Positions 53,496 to 63,760 are shown, numbered from the stretch's first letter. The stretch: DNA of 64,000 bases from Sedimentibacter hydroxybenzoicus DSM 7310 (GCF_013403245.1 NZ_JACBNQ010000003.1:141115-205114), one strand, 5' to 3'. The notes: a model not told the origin generated them from the letters alone. Made by a program: numbers and translations.

Positions 53496-55334
53496 ATGAT
53501 AAATCATAAAATAAAATACGGAATAAAAGTTGCATATGCTTTATTTTTTACTGCAGCGCTGATAATACTTGCTTGGTTTTCATTAATGTATAAACACAAA
53601 CCTGCTTTATCTGAATCTGCTATTACAGATATTTCAAATGTTATGATTCAGATCGAAAACAATGAACCTTATGATATTTCCTTGCCTGCCAAAATTAATG
53701 AGCTTCTCCCCCATACGAAGGTTACACTTTTTGCAGAATTCGATGCAAATATGGGAGACAGCTTGCAGATAAAGTCAGTATTTGCACCTGTCAGGGTATT
53801 TATCGACGATGAACTGACCTATGAAGGGGGGCAGTCCGGCAGCTATCCGTCATATATGAATGATCCTCCTACTATAATTACCAATATTCCTCTTTCTAAT
53901 TATGGCAGAACTACAAAACTGAAAATAGAATACATGTCTCCGACTCAGCGAAACGAGCTATCATTGCCGGTGATTTTTACAGGCAATGAAACTTCACTTT
54001 TAGAAAACCAATTCAGAACAAACGGATTTTCATTTTTTTTTGCGGTTATCCTAATATTTTTAGGCTTTACCATGATGTTGGTATCCATAACTATTGTACG
54101 AAGAGTTCCTGCAGGTACATCATTTTTATGGCTGGGGCTGTTTTCACTTTCCGCAGGAGTATGGGTTTTGGGAGAGTCTGATTTAAGTGCGTTTATAATA
54201 CCTTATCCGGTATTGCTTTATAACATGGCGTACCTTGGTCTTTTTTCAGTTACTATCCCTTTCTTGCATTTCGGATTAATCCTGCTGAATCCCGTAACCA
54301 AAACTCCGTTCAAAATTATGCTGATAATTCATTATACTGCACTGGCATCATCTGTTGCTCTGCATTTTTCAGGAATTATGGATTTTATCAGAAGTCTGTA
54401 CTGGTTTCATGTTATTGCTCCTTTGGGCTTTGTGGTATTTACCGCTTGTCTTATATTTGAGCATTTCAGGTATCATACCCGGATGATGAAACAATTTGCT
54501 CTTGCTTCTTCAATAATGGCAATATCCGTAATCTTAGAGCTTATAAATTACTGGCTGGGTCTTACAGGTTCACTGACTGTTTTCTTTCAGCTCGGTGTAT
54601 TGGTTTTTATAATTTCTCTAAGTATAATAAGCGGTCACTATGTAAGGAAATCTGTACTTACTGCAGCTGAAAAATCACGATTGGAATTTGAAATGTCAGC
54701 CCTAAGCCGCCAATTGGAACTTCAGCGTACACAATACCTGAAAATGGCGGAGGATGATGCAGCGATAAAAGAACAACGTCACGACCTCAGACATCAGTTT
54801 ACAGTGCTTATGGAATTAAATAAGCAAAGAAATAATGCTAAGCTTGATGATTACCTCCATACACTTATAAAAAAAATACCCGCCGACAAAGAAATTCGTC
54901 TCTGTGAAAATTATGCAGTGAATGCGGTATCCTCTTATTATGCGACATTAGCTTCAAATGAAGATATTCATATGAATTTGCAGTTTGCTGTTCCGGGAAT
55001 CCTTGAGCCTTCCGTTGAAAGCGATCTTTGTATTATAGTAGGTAATGTCTTGGAAAATGCTATCGAAGCATGCAGAAGAATGAAAGGCAATAATAAATTT
55101 ATACGTCTTCAAAGCCGGATGGAATATGAAACCTTGGTAATGACGGTTGAAAACAGCTTTGAAGGCACAATACATAAAAAAGACGGAATTATTCTGTCCT
55201 CTAAACGGGACGGAGAGGGAATCGGACTTTCCTCTGTAGAAACCGTTGCTAAAAGATATGGAGGTTCAGTCAGATTTGAGGCAAGGGATGGAGTTTTCAG
55301 CTCCCTTATATATTTACAGCTGGAAAATGTTTAG
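53496..55334 (+). CDS. GHKL sensor kinase with 7TM-like receptor region
   Basis: A 612-residue kinase. One N-terminal helix, an extracytoplasmic domain (~35-170), a block of about seven helices (~175-385), then a coiled coil and the H-box EQRHDLRHQF. The ATPase is of the GHKL/AgrC type with N-box NVLENAIEAC and G-box GIGLSSV. The layout resembles 7TMR-DISM receptors. The ATG at 53496 has AAAGAGG upstream; an earlier in-frame ATG overlaps the regulator gene. Its last 100 bases are duplicated at 43463-43562. Confidence 0.9.
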   Translation: MINHKIKYGIKVAYALFFTAALIILAWFSLMYKHKPALSESAITDISNVMIQIENNEPYDISLPAKINELLPHTKVTLFAEFDANMGDSLQIKSVFAPVRVFIDDELTYEGGQSGSYPSYMNDPPTIITNIPLSNYGRTTKLKIEYMSPTQRNELSLPVIFTGNETSLLENQFRTNGFSFFFAVILIFLGFTMMLVSITIVRRVPAGTSFLWLGLFSLSAGVWVLGESDLSAFIIPYPVLLYNMAYLGLFSVTIPFLHFGLILLNPVTKTPFKIMLIIHYTALASSVALHFSGIMDFIRSLYWFHVIAPLGFVVFTACLIFEHFRYHTRMMKQFALASSIMAISVILELINYWLGLTGSLTVFFQLGVLVFIISLSIISGHYVRKSVLTAAEKSRLEFEMSALSRQLELQRTQYLKMAEDDAAIKEQRHDLRHQFTVLMELNKQRNNAKLDDYLHTLIKKIPADKEIRLCENYAVNAVSSYYATLASNEDIHMNLQFAVPGILEPSVESDLCIIVGNVLENAIEACRRMKGNNKFIRLQSRMEYETLVMTVENSFEGTIHKKDGIILSSKRDGEGIGLSSVETVAKRYGGSVRFEARDGVFSSLIYLQLENV

Positions 55335-55421
55335 AAAGCAATTCGTCACATTAAATCTTCATTGATTGGTTTATGACAAGTATCCAATATACTTGTCACT
55401 GGTAGAAACCCGGTTGTTTAT

Positions 55422-55473
55422 CGAAAATCAGGTCAAAAACGACATTGCCCGTCGACTTTTAACCTGATTTTCG
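55422..55473. terminator. Hairpin between convergent genes
   Basis: CGAAAATCAGGT (55422-55433) and ACCTGATTTTCG (55462-55473) form a perfect 12-bp stem, extended by CGAC/GTCG inside. No long T-run follows on either side, but the position between convergent genes fits a bidirectional terminator. Confidence 0.6.
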
Positions 55474-55492
55474 TAAGTTAATTTAAACTATC

Positions 55493-56734
55493 CTATATAT
55501 CACACAAATATTCATCCCCATACTCATCCACAAGCTTTGTTCCGTCCTCGCTTATTTCATAGTAAAATTCTGTTTCGCCCACGGTAACCGTAAGTATATT
55601 GCCGCTGACAGAATATGCGCCTTCGATTGTGTCCTGACCGGGAATATCAAGGTCAACGGTATTATCTATGGTGAAGAAATACAAGCTTTCGGATTCCCAA
55701 TCTCCGTTCAGATAATAAAATGCTCCTCCGATTATATCTGTTTCCTGCGAAGAACTGTCAGCTTCAGTTTCAAAATCATATTCGCCAATATACACATATT
55801 CGTTCCCATACTCATCTACCAGCTTAGTGCTGTTATCTTTGACTTCATAGTAAAATTCATTTTCACCGACAGTAAGAGTAACTATATTGTCGTCAACAGA
55901 GTATGTTCCTAAAATATCATCCGGCCAGTCGGGTGCGGTAATGCTGAATGTATTATCTTCGAGGTATAAACACAATACTTCTGATTCATGATCTCCGTTA
56001 AGATAAAAATTAACACCCATTACTTGCAAATCGTCATTGTCATAATCATCTTCCGTTTCAAAATCGTCTTCATAGTAGTCATCATATTTTACAAGAATAT
56101 AATCCTTTCCATTGCTGCTGAGTACTCCTGTATCTTTAATGGTGAATACGGCAAAATCCTCATCAGGATAATCATCCGCAATAAATACGTTTTTAATACC
56201 GTTCCAAATTAACTCGCCGCTGCGCTGCTCCACGGATTGACCGGTTTCATCCAACGGCACACTGTATAACCACCTTACATTGCTTTCCACAAATGTGTTG
56301 ATCGTAAGATACTCTTTGCTCGTATCGCCGTCAAGATACCAACTACCAAAATATTCATCGAATCCATCCATGGAATTTTCTTCGGGAAAATATCTGGAGA
56401 AATTAAATTCCAAAGCTCCATCGTCATACATGAAGCACGGAAAATATATCCTTTCCGTTACGTTTACAAAGTCAAGTTTTTTGTCTTCTTTATCATATTC
56501 AATTATTCCTTCTGCGGAAATTGTTTCCGAGTCTTCATAGTGCTCCCATGTTCCATCATCATAAATTATCAACTTGTCTTCCTGTGTGTTGCCGTAACGG
56601 TACCATGTTCCGGAATTTGCTTCTGCAAATTTTGCCGGATCATTGGATGCATTAGCTTCTTTAGAGCAGCCTGCGGCAAATACCATCAGGCATAAAATCA
56701 ATATACCTATTAAAATTCTTTTCATTTTCTTCAT
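55493..56734 (-). CDS. Repeat-containing lipoprotein
   Basis: Signal peptide II with lipobox FAAGC (Cys at ~residue 23). The mature protein is acidic and holds about four diverged repeats of ~90 residues; the last two are clearest, each with YLNGD.ES, YSV..NI.T.TVGE.EFYYE and TKLVDEYG.EY. Repeats with FYYEI look like small beta domains. Function unknown. GAAGGAG site. Last gene of the surface cluster. Confidence 0.8.
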   Translation of the reverse strand: MKKMKRILIGILILCLMVFAAGCSKEANASNDPAKFAEANSGTWYRYGNTQEDKLIIYDDGTWEHYEDSETISAEGIIEYDKEDKKLDFVNVTERIYFPCFMYDDGALEFNFSRYFPEENSMDGFDEYFGSWYLDGDTSKEYLTINTFVESNVRWLYSVPLDETGQSVEQRSGELIWNGIKNVFIADDYPDEDFAVFTIKDTGVLSSNGKDYILVKYDDYYEDDFETEDDYDNDDLQVMGVNFYLNGDHESEVLCLYLEDNTFSITAPDWPDDILGTYSVDDNIVTLTVGENEFYYEVKDNSTKLVDEYGNEYVYIGEYDFETEADSSSQETDIIGGAFYYLNGDWESESLYFFTIDNTVDLDIPGQDTIEGAYSVSGNILTVTVGETEFYYEISEDGTKLVDEYGDEYLCDI

Positions 56735-56814
56735 TATTTTTCTCCTTCATAATCCTTTTATTTATTATATTATCCCCATATGCTCCCTTTCGCAGCCTTT
56801 GAAGGTCATAAAAT

Positions 56815-57918
56815 CTATGGCGCCGAATCTCCGGGGTCACTTATGTCTTCGTCTGTCAGCTCTCCCTTATTATCCATATGTGCCTTGAAAAACATATATC
56901 CCGGATAAGGAAAGTCTGACGGAATTATATTAGTGGCATAAAGATATTCGAACTCCAATTCCTGTCCCCCATCCATAGTGTAATAGATGTCTTCCGCCCC
57001 AAGGTTTTCTTTAAGTGTCATCCAAAGGCTATCCATCATAAACCAGCGCATGGAATCCGCATCGAAGAAGAAAAACTCTTCCTTCTGCTCACGGTCATCA
57101 AGGTTGGCAACCAATGTAGAATCCGGACTCCAGTCTGCGTAAATAGCATTATCATTCTCTGTAAAATCAACAAAGAAATCCAAACCGGTTAATTCGGACA
57201 AGCTCTCTGCTAATATATCCGGCGTAAGCTCACCGTAATACTCTGTTTCGTAGGTTTTAAATTCTGAATCACCGTATTGTGTATAAAGAACGGCTGTTTG
57301 TGCGGTTGAGCTGTCACCATCATTGATTTCTCCGTTTATGCTGTCGCTTTCCATATTGTAGGAGCTGAACCCCTGTTCGCCGCCGATGTTATACAACCCG
57401 TAAAAATCAAGAACTTTGCTTTCCTCAAGTCCATAAATCCAATCCGTATACTCGGAGGGTAACTTAGAAATCTCTTTTCCCGGCAGGTACAGCCTGAACT
57501 CGCCGGCATCATCAAAGCCATACGGCGTTGAGGTTATATATTTGATGCCGTCGATTATTTCTTCTTCGCCCTCTATGCCTTCCTGCGTCAAGTTTTCGCA
57601 TACCATCGAATATTCGTAATCTCCAATCTTCTTTACCGATGTAAATTTACCGGTAAAATTGCACACATACACTGTTCCGTCGGGATAATCGTCCCCTGCC
57701 ATGCCCATTTCGGAATCGTGGAAATTACCGGAGAACGTGCCGTCAGGAGCTATCTTAACAAGGGTAGCCCATCCCCCTGCGCCGCTTGAGAACATAAATT
57801 CCCAGTCGGATAAAACGGAAAAGTCGAAGCCGTCATTATCTGCGGCGACATCCGTCTTGGCAGTACAGCCGGATAATACCAATAGAACGGCTATACCTAT
57901 CACAAATATTTTTTTCAT
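56815..57918 (-). CDS. Predicted lipoprotein
   Basis: Signal peptide and lipobox VLSGC (Cys near residue 18), then an acidic 350-residue extracytoplasmic domain rich in aromatic residues. WEFMFSSGAGGWATLVKIAPDG suggests a lipocalin-like beta structure at the start, but no family is recognised. The ATG at 57918 has a GGAG site; an in-frame GTG lies three codons upstream. Acidic composition is shared with the lipoprotein downstream. Confidence 0.75.
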   Translation of the reverse strand: MKKIFVIGIAVLLVLSGCTAKTDVAADNDGFDFSVLSDWEFMFSSGAGGWATLVKIAPDGTFSGNFHDSEMGMAGDDYPDGTVYVCNFTGKFTSVKKIGDYEYSMVCENLTQEGIEGEEEIIDGIKYITSTPYGFDDAGEFRLYLPGKEISKLPSEYTDWIYGLEESKVLDFYGLYNIGGEQGFSSYNMESDSINGEINDGDSSTAQTAVLYTQYGDSEFKTYETEYYGELTPDILAESLSELTGLDFFVDFTENDNAIYADWSPDSTLVANLDDREQKEEFFFFDADSMRWFMMDSLWMTLKENLGAEDIYYTMDGGQELEFEYLYATNIIPSDFPYPGYMFFKAHMDNKGELTDEDISDPGDSAP

Positions 57919-57975
57919 ACTCAACACTCCATTCTGTTAACTTTTTCATTTTTCTCATAAACTGCTCTGAACTAT

Positions 57976-58749
57976 CTATTTTGGCAATTGATTCCCTTTA
58001 AGCTCTTCATATATTCCCGCAAAGGATGCCGACATATATGGCCCGGTCCATAAAACACCTGCGATACCTAATGTAATTACACTAAGTATCAGCCAGCCCG
58101 CAAAGCTTATGCACAGCTTGAAAATTTCAGACTTATAACCGCTTGTCATGGCTGCGGACAGCTTTACGGCCTCCGAAGGAAGTATATTCTCATCCTTCGC
58201 TAAAATATACGGTGTCATGGAATAAGCTATTGCTTTCATAATATATGGAATAAATCCTGCTATGGATATTATGATGGTACCGAAGAAAATTATATATGTC
58301 ATATCATTCAGGTCCGTGTGACCTGTTACCATGGGATTTCCCTGAAATGAGCTCATTAATATGAGCACCAGTCCGAAATATAAGGGTACCAGACCAATAA
58401 TTGACCATAAAAACAGCTTAAATGCCCTTATAAGCATCCCTGTTAAATTACGCCTGTAATTTTTTGCAAAGCCTGCTGCAAATACCTGCTTCATACTTGT
58501 TCTGTCATCTCTTTGGTATATTTTAAGGAAAAACCCCGCCATACCTACATAAAGAGGCAGCAATAATATACCCGGTATAATTCCCAGAAGCAGACCCCAG
58601 TCAGAGTACATTATCATGGATAAACCCTTTATAATAATATATTGTGCAAATATGCAGCCTGCAACTACTGTCGAAGCGGTCGCAGCAGACCCGTACTTAC
58701 CCAAAATTGCTTTTTTTGCGTTTTTTTTAATTTCCTCTCGCGGAATCAT
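57976..58749 (-). CDS. DUF975-family membrane protein
   Basis: A 257-residue protein with about six hydrophobic segments, opening IPREEIKKNAKKAILGKYG as DUF975 proteins do (short amphipathic N-terminus with repeated Lys/Ala). Function unknown. GGAGGGG lies just before the ATG at 58749. It begins 10 bases after the copper-amine-oxidase-N-like gene. Confidence 0.8.
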   Translation of the reverse strand: MIPREEIKKNAKKAILGKYGSAATASTVVAGCIFAQYIIIKGLSMIMYSDWGLLLGIIPGILLLPLYVGMAGFFLKIYQRDDRTSMKQVFAAGFAKNYRRNLTGMLIRAFKLFLWSIIGLVPLYFGLVLILMSSFQGNPMVTGHTDLNDMTYIIFFGTIIISIAGFIPYIMKAIAYSMTPYILAKDENILPSEAVKLSAAMTSGYKSEIFKLCISFAGWLILSVITLGIAGVLWTGPYMSASFAGIYEELKGNQLPK

Positions 58750-58759
58750 AAGACCCCTC

Positions 58760-59545
58760 CTATCCAAGGATTTCCGTAACCTGCTGCGTATAGGATACTA
58801 CATAATAAAGAATATCTCCGTTTTCACCTTCTACTGTAAACATGTAGCATTCCTCTCCGCCAACGTCCGAAAGACCTGTAAGCGTTATTTTAAATTTACC
58901 TTCGGAATTTACATCCGTATATTTTTCCGGCAATATATCCAGGGCTAATATCAAGGCTGCCGTCCTAGCAGAAATATATTCACCCGGATCCCCCTCCAGT
59001 ACATAGGCTTCCGTATATTCGGCATATGGCGGAAATTGGGTGTTATCATCATATCCCCCGGCAGCTGTAAGCTCCGGTCCGCTGCCAAGATAAACTGCGC
59101 CCTCGGCTTCATTCCATTCCACCTCAAAGCCCATGGTTTCAGCTATAAATCTGAGGGGAACCATGGTTCTTCCGTTGACAAGTACCGGAGCGGCGTCTGC
59201 CTCCACCTGGTCCACCGCGGTTTCCATTGTTTCTGCATTGTATACATATAGGTTCACTATAGGATTATCAAGATACATATACATTAATGGCTGTGCCCTG
59301 TGCGGAGCACTTATTGAAATCTTTTTTTGCTCTTCATCCCATTGCACCTCACAGTCTGCCGCTTCAGAAACAGCACGGACAGGTATCATGGTCCGTCCGT
59401 TTATTATTACAGGCGGCACCTCCGTTTCCAGCATTACATCATCCACAAAAATTTTCAGTTCCCCTGCAGCATATGCCGCCGATAATGAAAGCATCATCAA
59501 AATCACAACAACAGCTGCCATTGCTTTTATAACTCTTTTATTCAT
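58760..59545 (-). CDS. Secreted protein with two copper amine oxidase N-terminal-like domains
   Basis: Signal peptide (residues ~1-27), then two stalk modules of the CuAO_N1 type: PPVIINGRTMIPVRAVSEAA and APVLVNGRTMVPLRFIAETMGFEVEW (shown in part). The C-terminal ~100 residues are a small domain ending YYVVSYTQQVTEILG. The CuAO-N module is a non-enzymatic cell-wall-associated domain common in Clostridia. GAGAGGTG site. It sits between lemA and the DUF975 gene. Confidence 0.85.
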   Translation of the reverse strand: MNKRVIKAMAAVVVILMMLSLSAAYAAGELKIFVDDVMLETEVPPVIINGRTMIPVRAVSEAADCEVQWDEEQKKISISAPHRAQPLMYMYLDNPIVNLYVYNAETMETAVDQVEADAAPVLVNGRTMVPLRFIAETMGFEVEWNEAEGAVYLGSGPELTAAGGYDDNTQFPPYAEYTEAYVLEGDPGEYISARTAALILALDILPEKYTDVNSEGKFKITLTGLSDVGGEECYMFTVEGENGDILYYVVSYTQQVTEILG

Positions 59546-59557
59546 ATAACACCTCTC

Positions 59558-60097
59558 TCAAAGATTAATCTTCACATCCGAACGCTTTTCACTGCCGGTC
59601 TCAAAGAAATCCTTTGGCGTATAGCCGGCTCTGCCTGCAATAATGCTGGCAGGAAAGACAGCAATTGCCTGGTTAAAGGCCGATACTCCCGCATTGTATA
59701 CACGGCGTGCCGCCTGCAGATGATCTTCCGACTCCATTATCGCATCCTGGAGCTGCCTGAAATTTTCACTGGATCTAAGCTCCGGATAGCCCTCGGCTAT
59801 AACATTTATACGGTCCGTTACCTCATGCATTTTTATTTCGGCTTGCTCCTTTTCCGCTATACCCATACCCGAGCGAAGCTTAACCATTTCCGACAGCGTT
59901 TCAACCTCATGACGGGCATAGGCCTTCACTACCTCCATAAGCTTTACAAGAGTATCGTAACGCTTGTTCAATGCCACATCTATACCTGAATCAGCCTCAT
60001 TTATTTTCACCAGCAAAACCTTGAAACGGTTTGATGTGGAAACCGCCCACATTATGACCGCAATTATTACAATTATTACAATAATAAGCAATATCAT
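59558..60097 (-). CDS. LemA-family protein
   Basis: A 179-residue protein with one N-terminal membrane helix (ILLIIVIIVIIAVIMWAVST), then a long helical bundle typical of LemA: YDTLVKLMEVVKAYARHE, YPELRSSENFRQLQDAI and FPASIIAGRAGYTPKDFFE. Role unclear in bacteria; it often sits with DUF3137 genes, as here. AGGAGG site. Confidence 0.92.
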   Translation of the reverse strand: MILLIIVIIVIIAVIMWAVSTSNRFKVLLVKINEADSGIDVALNKRYDTLVKLMEVVKAYARHEVETLSEMVKLRSGMGIAEKEQAEIKMHEVTDRINVIAEGYPELRSSENFRQLQDAIMESEDHLQAARRVYNAGVSAFNQAIAVFPASIIAGRAGYTPKDFFETGSEKRSDVKINL

Positions 60098-60147
60098 AAA
60101 TCCTCCTAAATAATATAAATTTTACAGCCCATACGGATATATCTTTA

Positions 60148-61329
60148 TTATTTCAGATAAATTGAATCAATTAAATCAATAATTATCTGCACATCTTTTT
60201 TAATCCTTTCCTCATGCTCAAAAATTGATCCCCCATAGTTTTCGGACACAAAGGAATCTCCTGAGTTTATGGCCATATATATTTTATCATCCTTAAATAC
60301 CATTGACATGGAACAGTTAAGCTTGTTTGAAGCGGTAAGAATACCTTCAAGCACCTGCGGCTTAAGTATGCGCATTGCGGATAAGGAGCTTCCGGCTTCA
60401 ATAGCGAACCTGTCATTAAAGCTGCCTGACTCAGTTTCTATTATAGTCCTTGTGTTTTTTATTCTCTTGTCGTGCACATATACAGGTTCGTCGGAAATTG
60501 CATCATAGTCAACAATAACAAGCCTTCCCCTGAAAACCGTCACGCTTACAATTTCTATCCGCGTGTTGCCCTTTTTGTCCGTACGCCTTCTTTCCTCATC
60601 TCTGCTCAAATATACATCAGACTGAACAAAGTCTGTTTCCTTGTATCTTGCCGAAAGATAATCCTCTCCCCGGTAGTGATCAAACTGAGGGAAAATCTTT
60701 AAATCATCTACTATATTTTTTTCAAAGCCTTTCCAACGATTAAATTCCTTAACATCAAAAACGGATTCAAGAACTTTATTTATCACGGATTTTTCAAAGA
60801 ATTCCTTGTAATTTTTATCTAATGCCCATTTTTTTTTGCCCATAATGCTTGATGATATTATAAATGGTGAAACTATGAGAATCAAAGCTGCGCCAATCAA
60901 AATCCCATTGTCGCCATCGTACACATTAGCCATTAACATCCAGAAAGCAATGTAGGCTATAATCATCATTAATGCTGATGCAATGGCCATATTTCTTCCT
61001 AATCGTTTGCTTTCAATTCTGCTTTTATCCATCTCAATCATATCAATCATCTCAGCAGGAGCATCTTCCTTTAATTTGTACAGGTTCTTTTTCTCAATTC
61101 TATGTGTAATCACCGATTTAATTAATGTAAATATTACAATACATATTACAGCCACAACTATGGAAAGTATGGTCGAAATAATAATACCAAGAACTCCAAT
61201 GTTTATAAAAAAAGAAAAAATGTTTGCAGTATACCGTAAGATAACAATTCCGCAAATAACATTAAGCCACTTCTCATGAGTATACTTAGTATGCCGTATA
61301 ATCATTAAAAGTTTAAATACATTCGACAT
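60148..61329 (-). CDS. DUF3137-family membrane protein
   Basis: Two pairs of hydrophobic segments (residues ~28-80 and ~115-165) precede a ~220-residue cytosolic domain containing YKEFFEKSVINKVLES, FDHYRGEDYLSARYKETDF and VFRGRLVIVDYD, the DUF3137 pattern. The gene follows the long CuAO-N protein by 15 bases and precedes lemA by 50; the lemA-DUF3137 pairing is common. Function unknown. Confidence 0.8.
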   Translation of the reverse strand: MSNVFKLLMIIRHTKYTHEKWLNVICGIVILRYTANIFSFFINIGVLGIIISTILSIVVAVICIVIFTLIKSVITHRIEKKNLYKLKEDAPAEMIDMIEMDKSRIESKRLGRNMAIASALMMIIAYIAFWMLMANVYDGDNGILIGAALILIVSPFIISSSIMGKKKWALDKNYKEFFEKSVINKVLESVFDVKEFNRWKGFEKNIVDDLKIFPQFDHYRGEDYLSARYKETDFVQSDVYLSRDEERRRTDKKGNTRIEIVSVTVFRGRLVIVDYDAISDEPVYVHDKRIKNTRTIIETESGSFNDRFAIEAGSSLSAMRILKPQVLEGILTASNKLNCSMSMVFKDDKIYMAINSGDSFVSENYGGSIFEHEERIKKDVQIIIDLIDSIYLK

Positions 61330-61344
61330 ATCTGCCTCCTATAA

Positions 61345-63057
61345 TTATCCCTGATTTTCAATTATATTTATGGTCTTTGTGGCGTCATCCCATTTAACCT
61401 CACAGCCCAGGGTTTCTGCTATAAACCTTACAGGAACCATAGTTCTTCCGTCTATTACCTTTGCCGCAGCATCTAATATTCTTTCATCCATAACACCGTA
61501 AATTCCGGTTGCTATGGAGGCCTTTGTGGAGCCTGCCTTCATACTTATTATCAAATTCCCATAGGTGTCATAAATATCAATTATCTGAGTAGTTGAATTC
61601 CATGACACTATATATCCCAGGGACTCAACTATGGCACGTACGGGTACTAAAGTTCTTCCGTTCTCAATTACGGGAGCGCTGTCTGTCTTTATAACATTTC
61701 CGTTAATCTTGAGTGTAATAGGCTTATTCGCAGCTTCCGCAGCCTTCTTAGCTGCCTTTTCCGCCTCGGCCTTCCTTGCCGCCTCCTGCTCCTTGCGCCT
61801 CAGCTCCAGTTGCTTGTTAATTTCCACGGCCATGTCGTTATTTATTTCGCCGGCACTCTTGCCTGCGTTGGCACCCTCGATAATCGGGCCTATTCCTCCG
61901 CTGGTTACGGACCAATTGTTAAATAACGCCGCACCTCCTCCGGTAAAGCTGCCTGTCATAACAACACCGAAATCTGTCGAGCCTAAATAACTATAGTCAT
62001 CATCCCAGCTGTCAGCGCTGCGCCTTTCTCTTCCTATCAAATCCTGAGATGCATCCTGAGGTGTTATGCGGGCTATATACACTCCCTTTGTAAGCTTGAC
62101 ATCAACACCGCCTGCACCTGTAATCTGTTTAAAAGTGTTATGAACCAGCGGATTATCATCAGGGCAGGTATATACCTTTGCAGGGAATACCGCAGCTTGT
62201 GTCCTGGAGGCAAGGGTATTGTATTTTTCTATAACTATTTTCAGGTTTGACGGAACCGGTACTATTTCCTGTGCTTCGGATTCTATTTTTGAATGATCTA
62301 TAACCTCAATAACCCCTTTGTAATTAGTGCTGAAATAAAAGTCATTAATAACTATTTCCTCATCCACATAAAAGCTGCATTTAAATTCATCCTTTCCCAG
62401 GGATCCGGATAGCTCACCGGTGCCCACGTTTCCGTCCCAGCCGGCAGTCCTGTCGCTTTCTATCAAAATATTGCTGCTTGCAAATGTGGCAGACTTAAGC
62501 GTATTAATGGGATTATTCAGCTCCGCATCCCCTTTCCCATTTTTTTCCTCTTTTTCTGCAATTTGCACATTAATTAAAGAATCGTACTCTTCATACTTGT
62601 TTGCTGTAATTGCAAAGGAAGAGCCACCGAAGTATTCCACAGTGTAAAACACGGAGGCAAGTGCCGGAATTTTTATTGAATCTATGGACACTTCAGTATC
62701 GGAACCAGTGGCTGGGTCAAAAACCATACGTGTTACCGGATTAAACACATAGCCGCTGTTAATATCAATGTACAGCCCGGTCAGCGGATCCTCAATATAT
62801 CCCTTTATCAGTTTGGCACCCGAAAAATTATCATTGAACAAATACCCTCCGGTCTCAAGCTCTAAATCGCTTAGAGGATATAAATTGTACACTATTCCGG
62901 AATCAAATGAATAAGCCTGATCTTCCCTGCGGGCTGAATAGGCGTAGCTTTCGCCGTATACAGGAACCGAAGCAGCTACCTGCAGCATAAAAAATACTAT
63001 AAGTGTTAAAATAATAAATTTTCTTGTTATGAAAAATTTTTTAATATTTGTTTGCAT
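61345..63057 (-). CDS. Secreted protein with C-terminal copper amine oxidase N-like stalk
   Basis: Signal peptide (residues ~10-35), a ~400-residue beta-rich region of unknown family, an Ala/Lys/Glu-rich helix (~415-450), then two CuAO_N1-type modules: APVIENGRTLVPVRAIVESL and AKVIDGRTMVPVRFIAETLG. The modules match those of the 58760-59545 protein. AAGGGAG site. Likely a cell-wall-associated surface protein; partner or ligand unknown. Confidence 0.82.
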   Translation of the reverse strand: MQTNIKKFFITRKFIILTLIVFFMLQVAASVPVYGESYAYSARREDQAYSFDSGIVYNLYPLSDLELETGGYLFNDNFSGAKLIKGYIEDPLTGLYIDINSGYVFNPVTRMVFDPATGSDTEVSIDSIKIPALASVFYTVEYFGGSSFAITANKYEEYDSLINVQIAEKEEKNGKGDAELNNPINTLKSATFASSNILIESDRTAGWDGNVGTGELSGSLGKDEFKCSFYVDEEIVINDFYFSTNYKGVIEVIDHSKIESEAQEIVPVPSNLKIVIEKYNTLASRTQAAVFPAKVYTCPDDNPLVHNTFKQITGAGGVDVKLTKGVYIARITPQDASQDLIGRERRSADSWDDDYSYLGSTDFGVVMTGSFTGGGAALFNNWSVTSGGIGPIIEGANAGKSAGEINNDMAVEINKQLELRRKEQEAARKAEAEKAAKKAAEAANKPITLKINGNVIKTDSAPVIENGRTLVPVRAIVESLGYIVSWNSTTQIIDIYDTYGNLIISMKAGSTKASIATGIYGVMDERILDAAAKVIDGRTMVPVRFIAETLGCEVKWDDATKTINIIENQG

Positions 63058-63091
63058 TTATTTTTCTCCCTTCAATATCTTAATCAAAATT

Positions 63092-63499
63092 TTAATCAAA
63101 AAAGTTTATTGCTGCCATTACAATAGCAAGCACTCCCATACCTAAGATAACAAACGCCAAAAAAACATTGTCATTATTACCCTTAACATAGCATTGAGCC
63201 GGAGCTTCAGGATTATAAAAAATCGTTACCGCTTCCCCTCTCCTGTATTTAGTGTCGCTGGATTTTATTGATGACTCATGGGTATAGGCGGTGCCGTTTA
63301 CCTCATAGCTGAATACAGGTGAATACATTACAGTATCGCCGTCGTCGTCTCTGCTGACAGATGTATTGACTCTTTCTACTTTTCCTGTACAGCTGGATGT
63401 ACACACTGTTTTTCTTCCCTTTATCTTTTTAAGCCATATCAATCCGGCGATAACAAGTACCACACCTGCACCAAATACCACTAAAATATCATATTCCAT
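63092..63499 (-). CDS. DUF3592-family membrane protein
   Basis: A 135-residue protein with a membrane helix at each end and a small beta domain between them: YSPVFSYEVNGTAYTHESS and VTIFYNPEAPAQCYVKG are the DUF3592 pattern. Function unknown. AAGGAGG site. Second gene of the surface cluster. Confidence 0.82.
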   Translation of the reverse strand: MEYDILVVFGAGVVLVIAGLIWLKKIKGRKTVCTSSCTGKVERVNTSVSRDDDGDTVMYSPVFSYEVNGTAYTHESSIKSSDTKYRRGEAVTIFYNPEAPAQCYVKGNNDNVFLAFVILGMGVLAIVMAAINFFD

Positions 63500-63520
63500 T
63501 TCAGTTGCCTCCTTATTCCT

Positions 63521-63760
63521 TTATTGTTGAATTGACAGCCACTGCAGGATTTCCTCCAGAGCAATCCGCGGACCGTCTCTCCAGAAAATATTCTGCCCGT
63601 CGGTGCCTGGGCGCGGCAGAACCTCCAAATCTCTGAGAACGTCATAGCTATGGTTCGTCTTTGGCAAATGCCTTGTATCAAATAAAATCAGATGACCGTT
63701 GCTTAATTCAATGTCCAGTGTCTGACCGTCCACAATATCCACCCGAGTTATTTGTAGCAT
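63521..63760 (-). CDS. Small DUF2442-like protein
   Basis: Seventy-nine residues from an ATG behind GAGGTGA. ITRVDIVDGQTLDIELSNGH followed by LRDLEVLPRPGTDGQNIFW and a final LEEILQWL resembles small DUF2442 proteins, sometimes found with toxin-antitoxin loci. The match is tentative. It lies 21 bases before the DUF3592 gene. Confidence 0.6.
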   Translation of the reverse strand: MLQITRVDIVDGQTLDIELSNGHLILFDTRHLPKTNHSYDVLRDLEVLPRPGTDGQNIFWRDGPRIALEEILQWLSIQQ

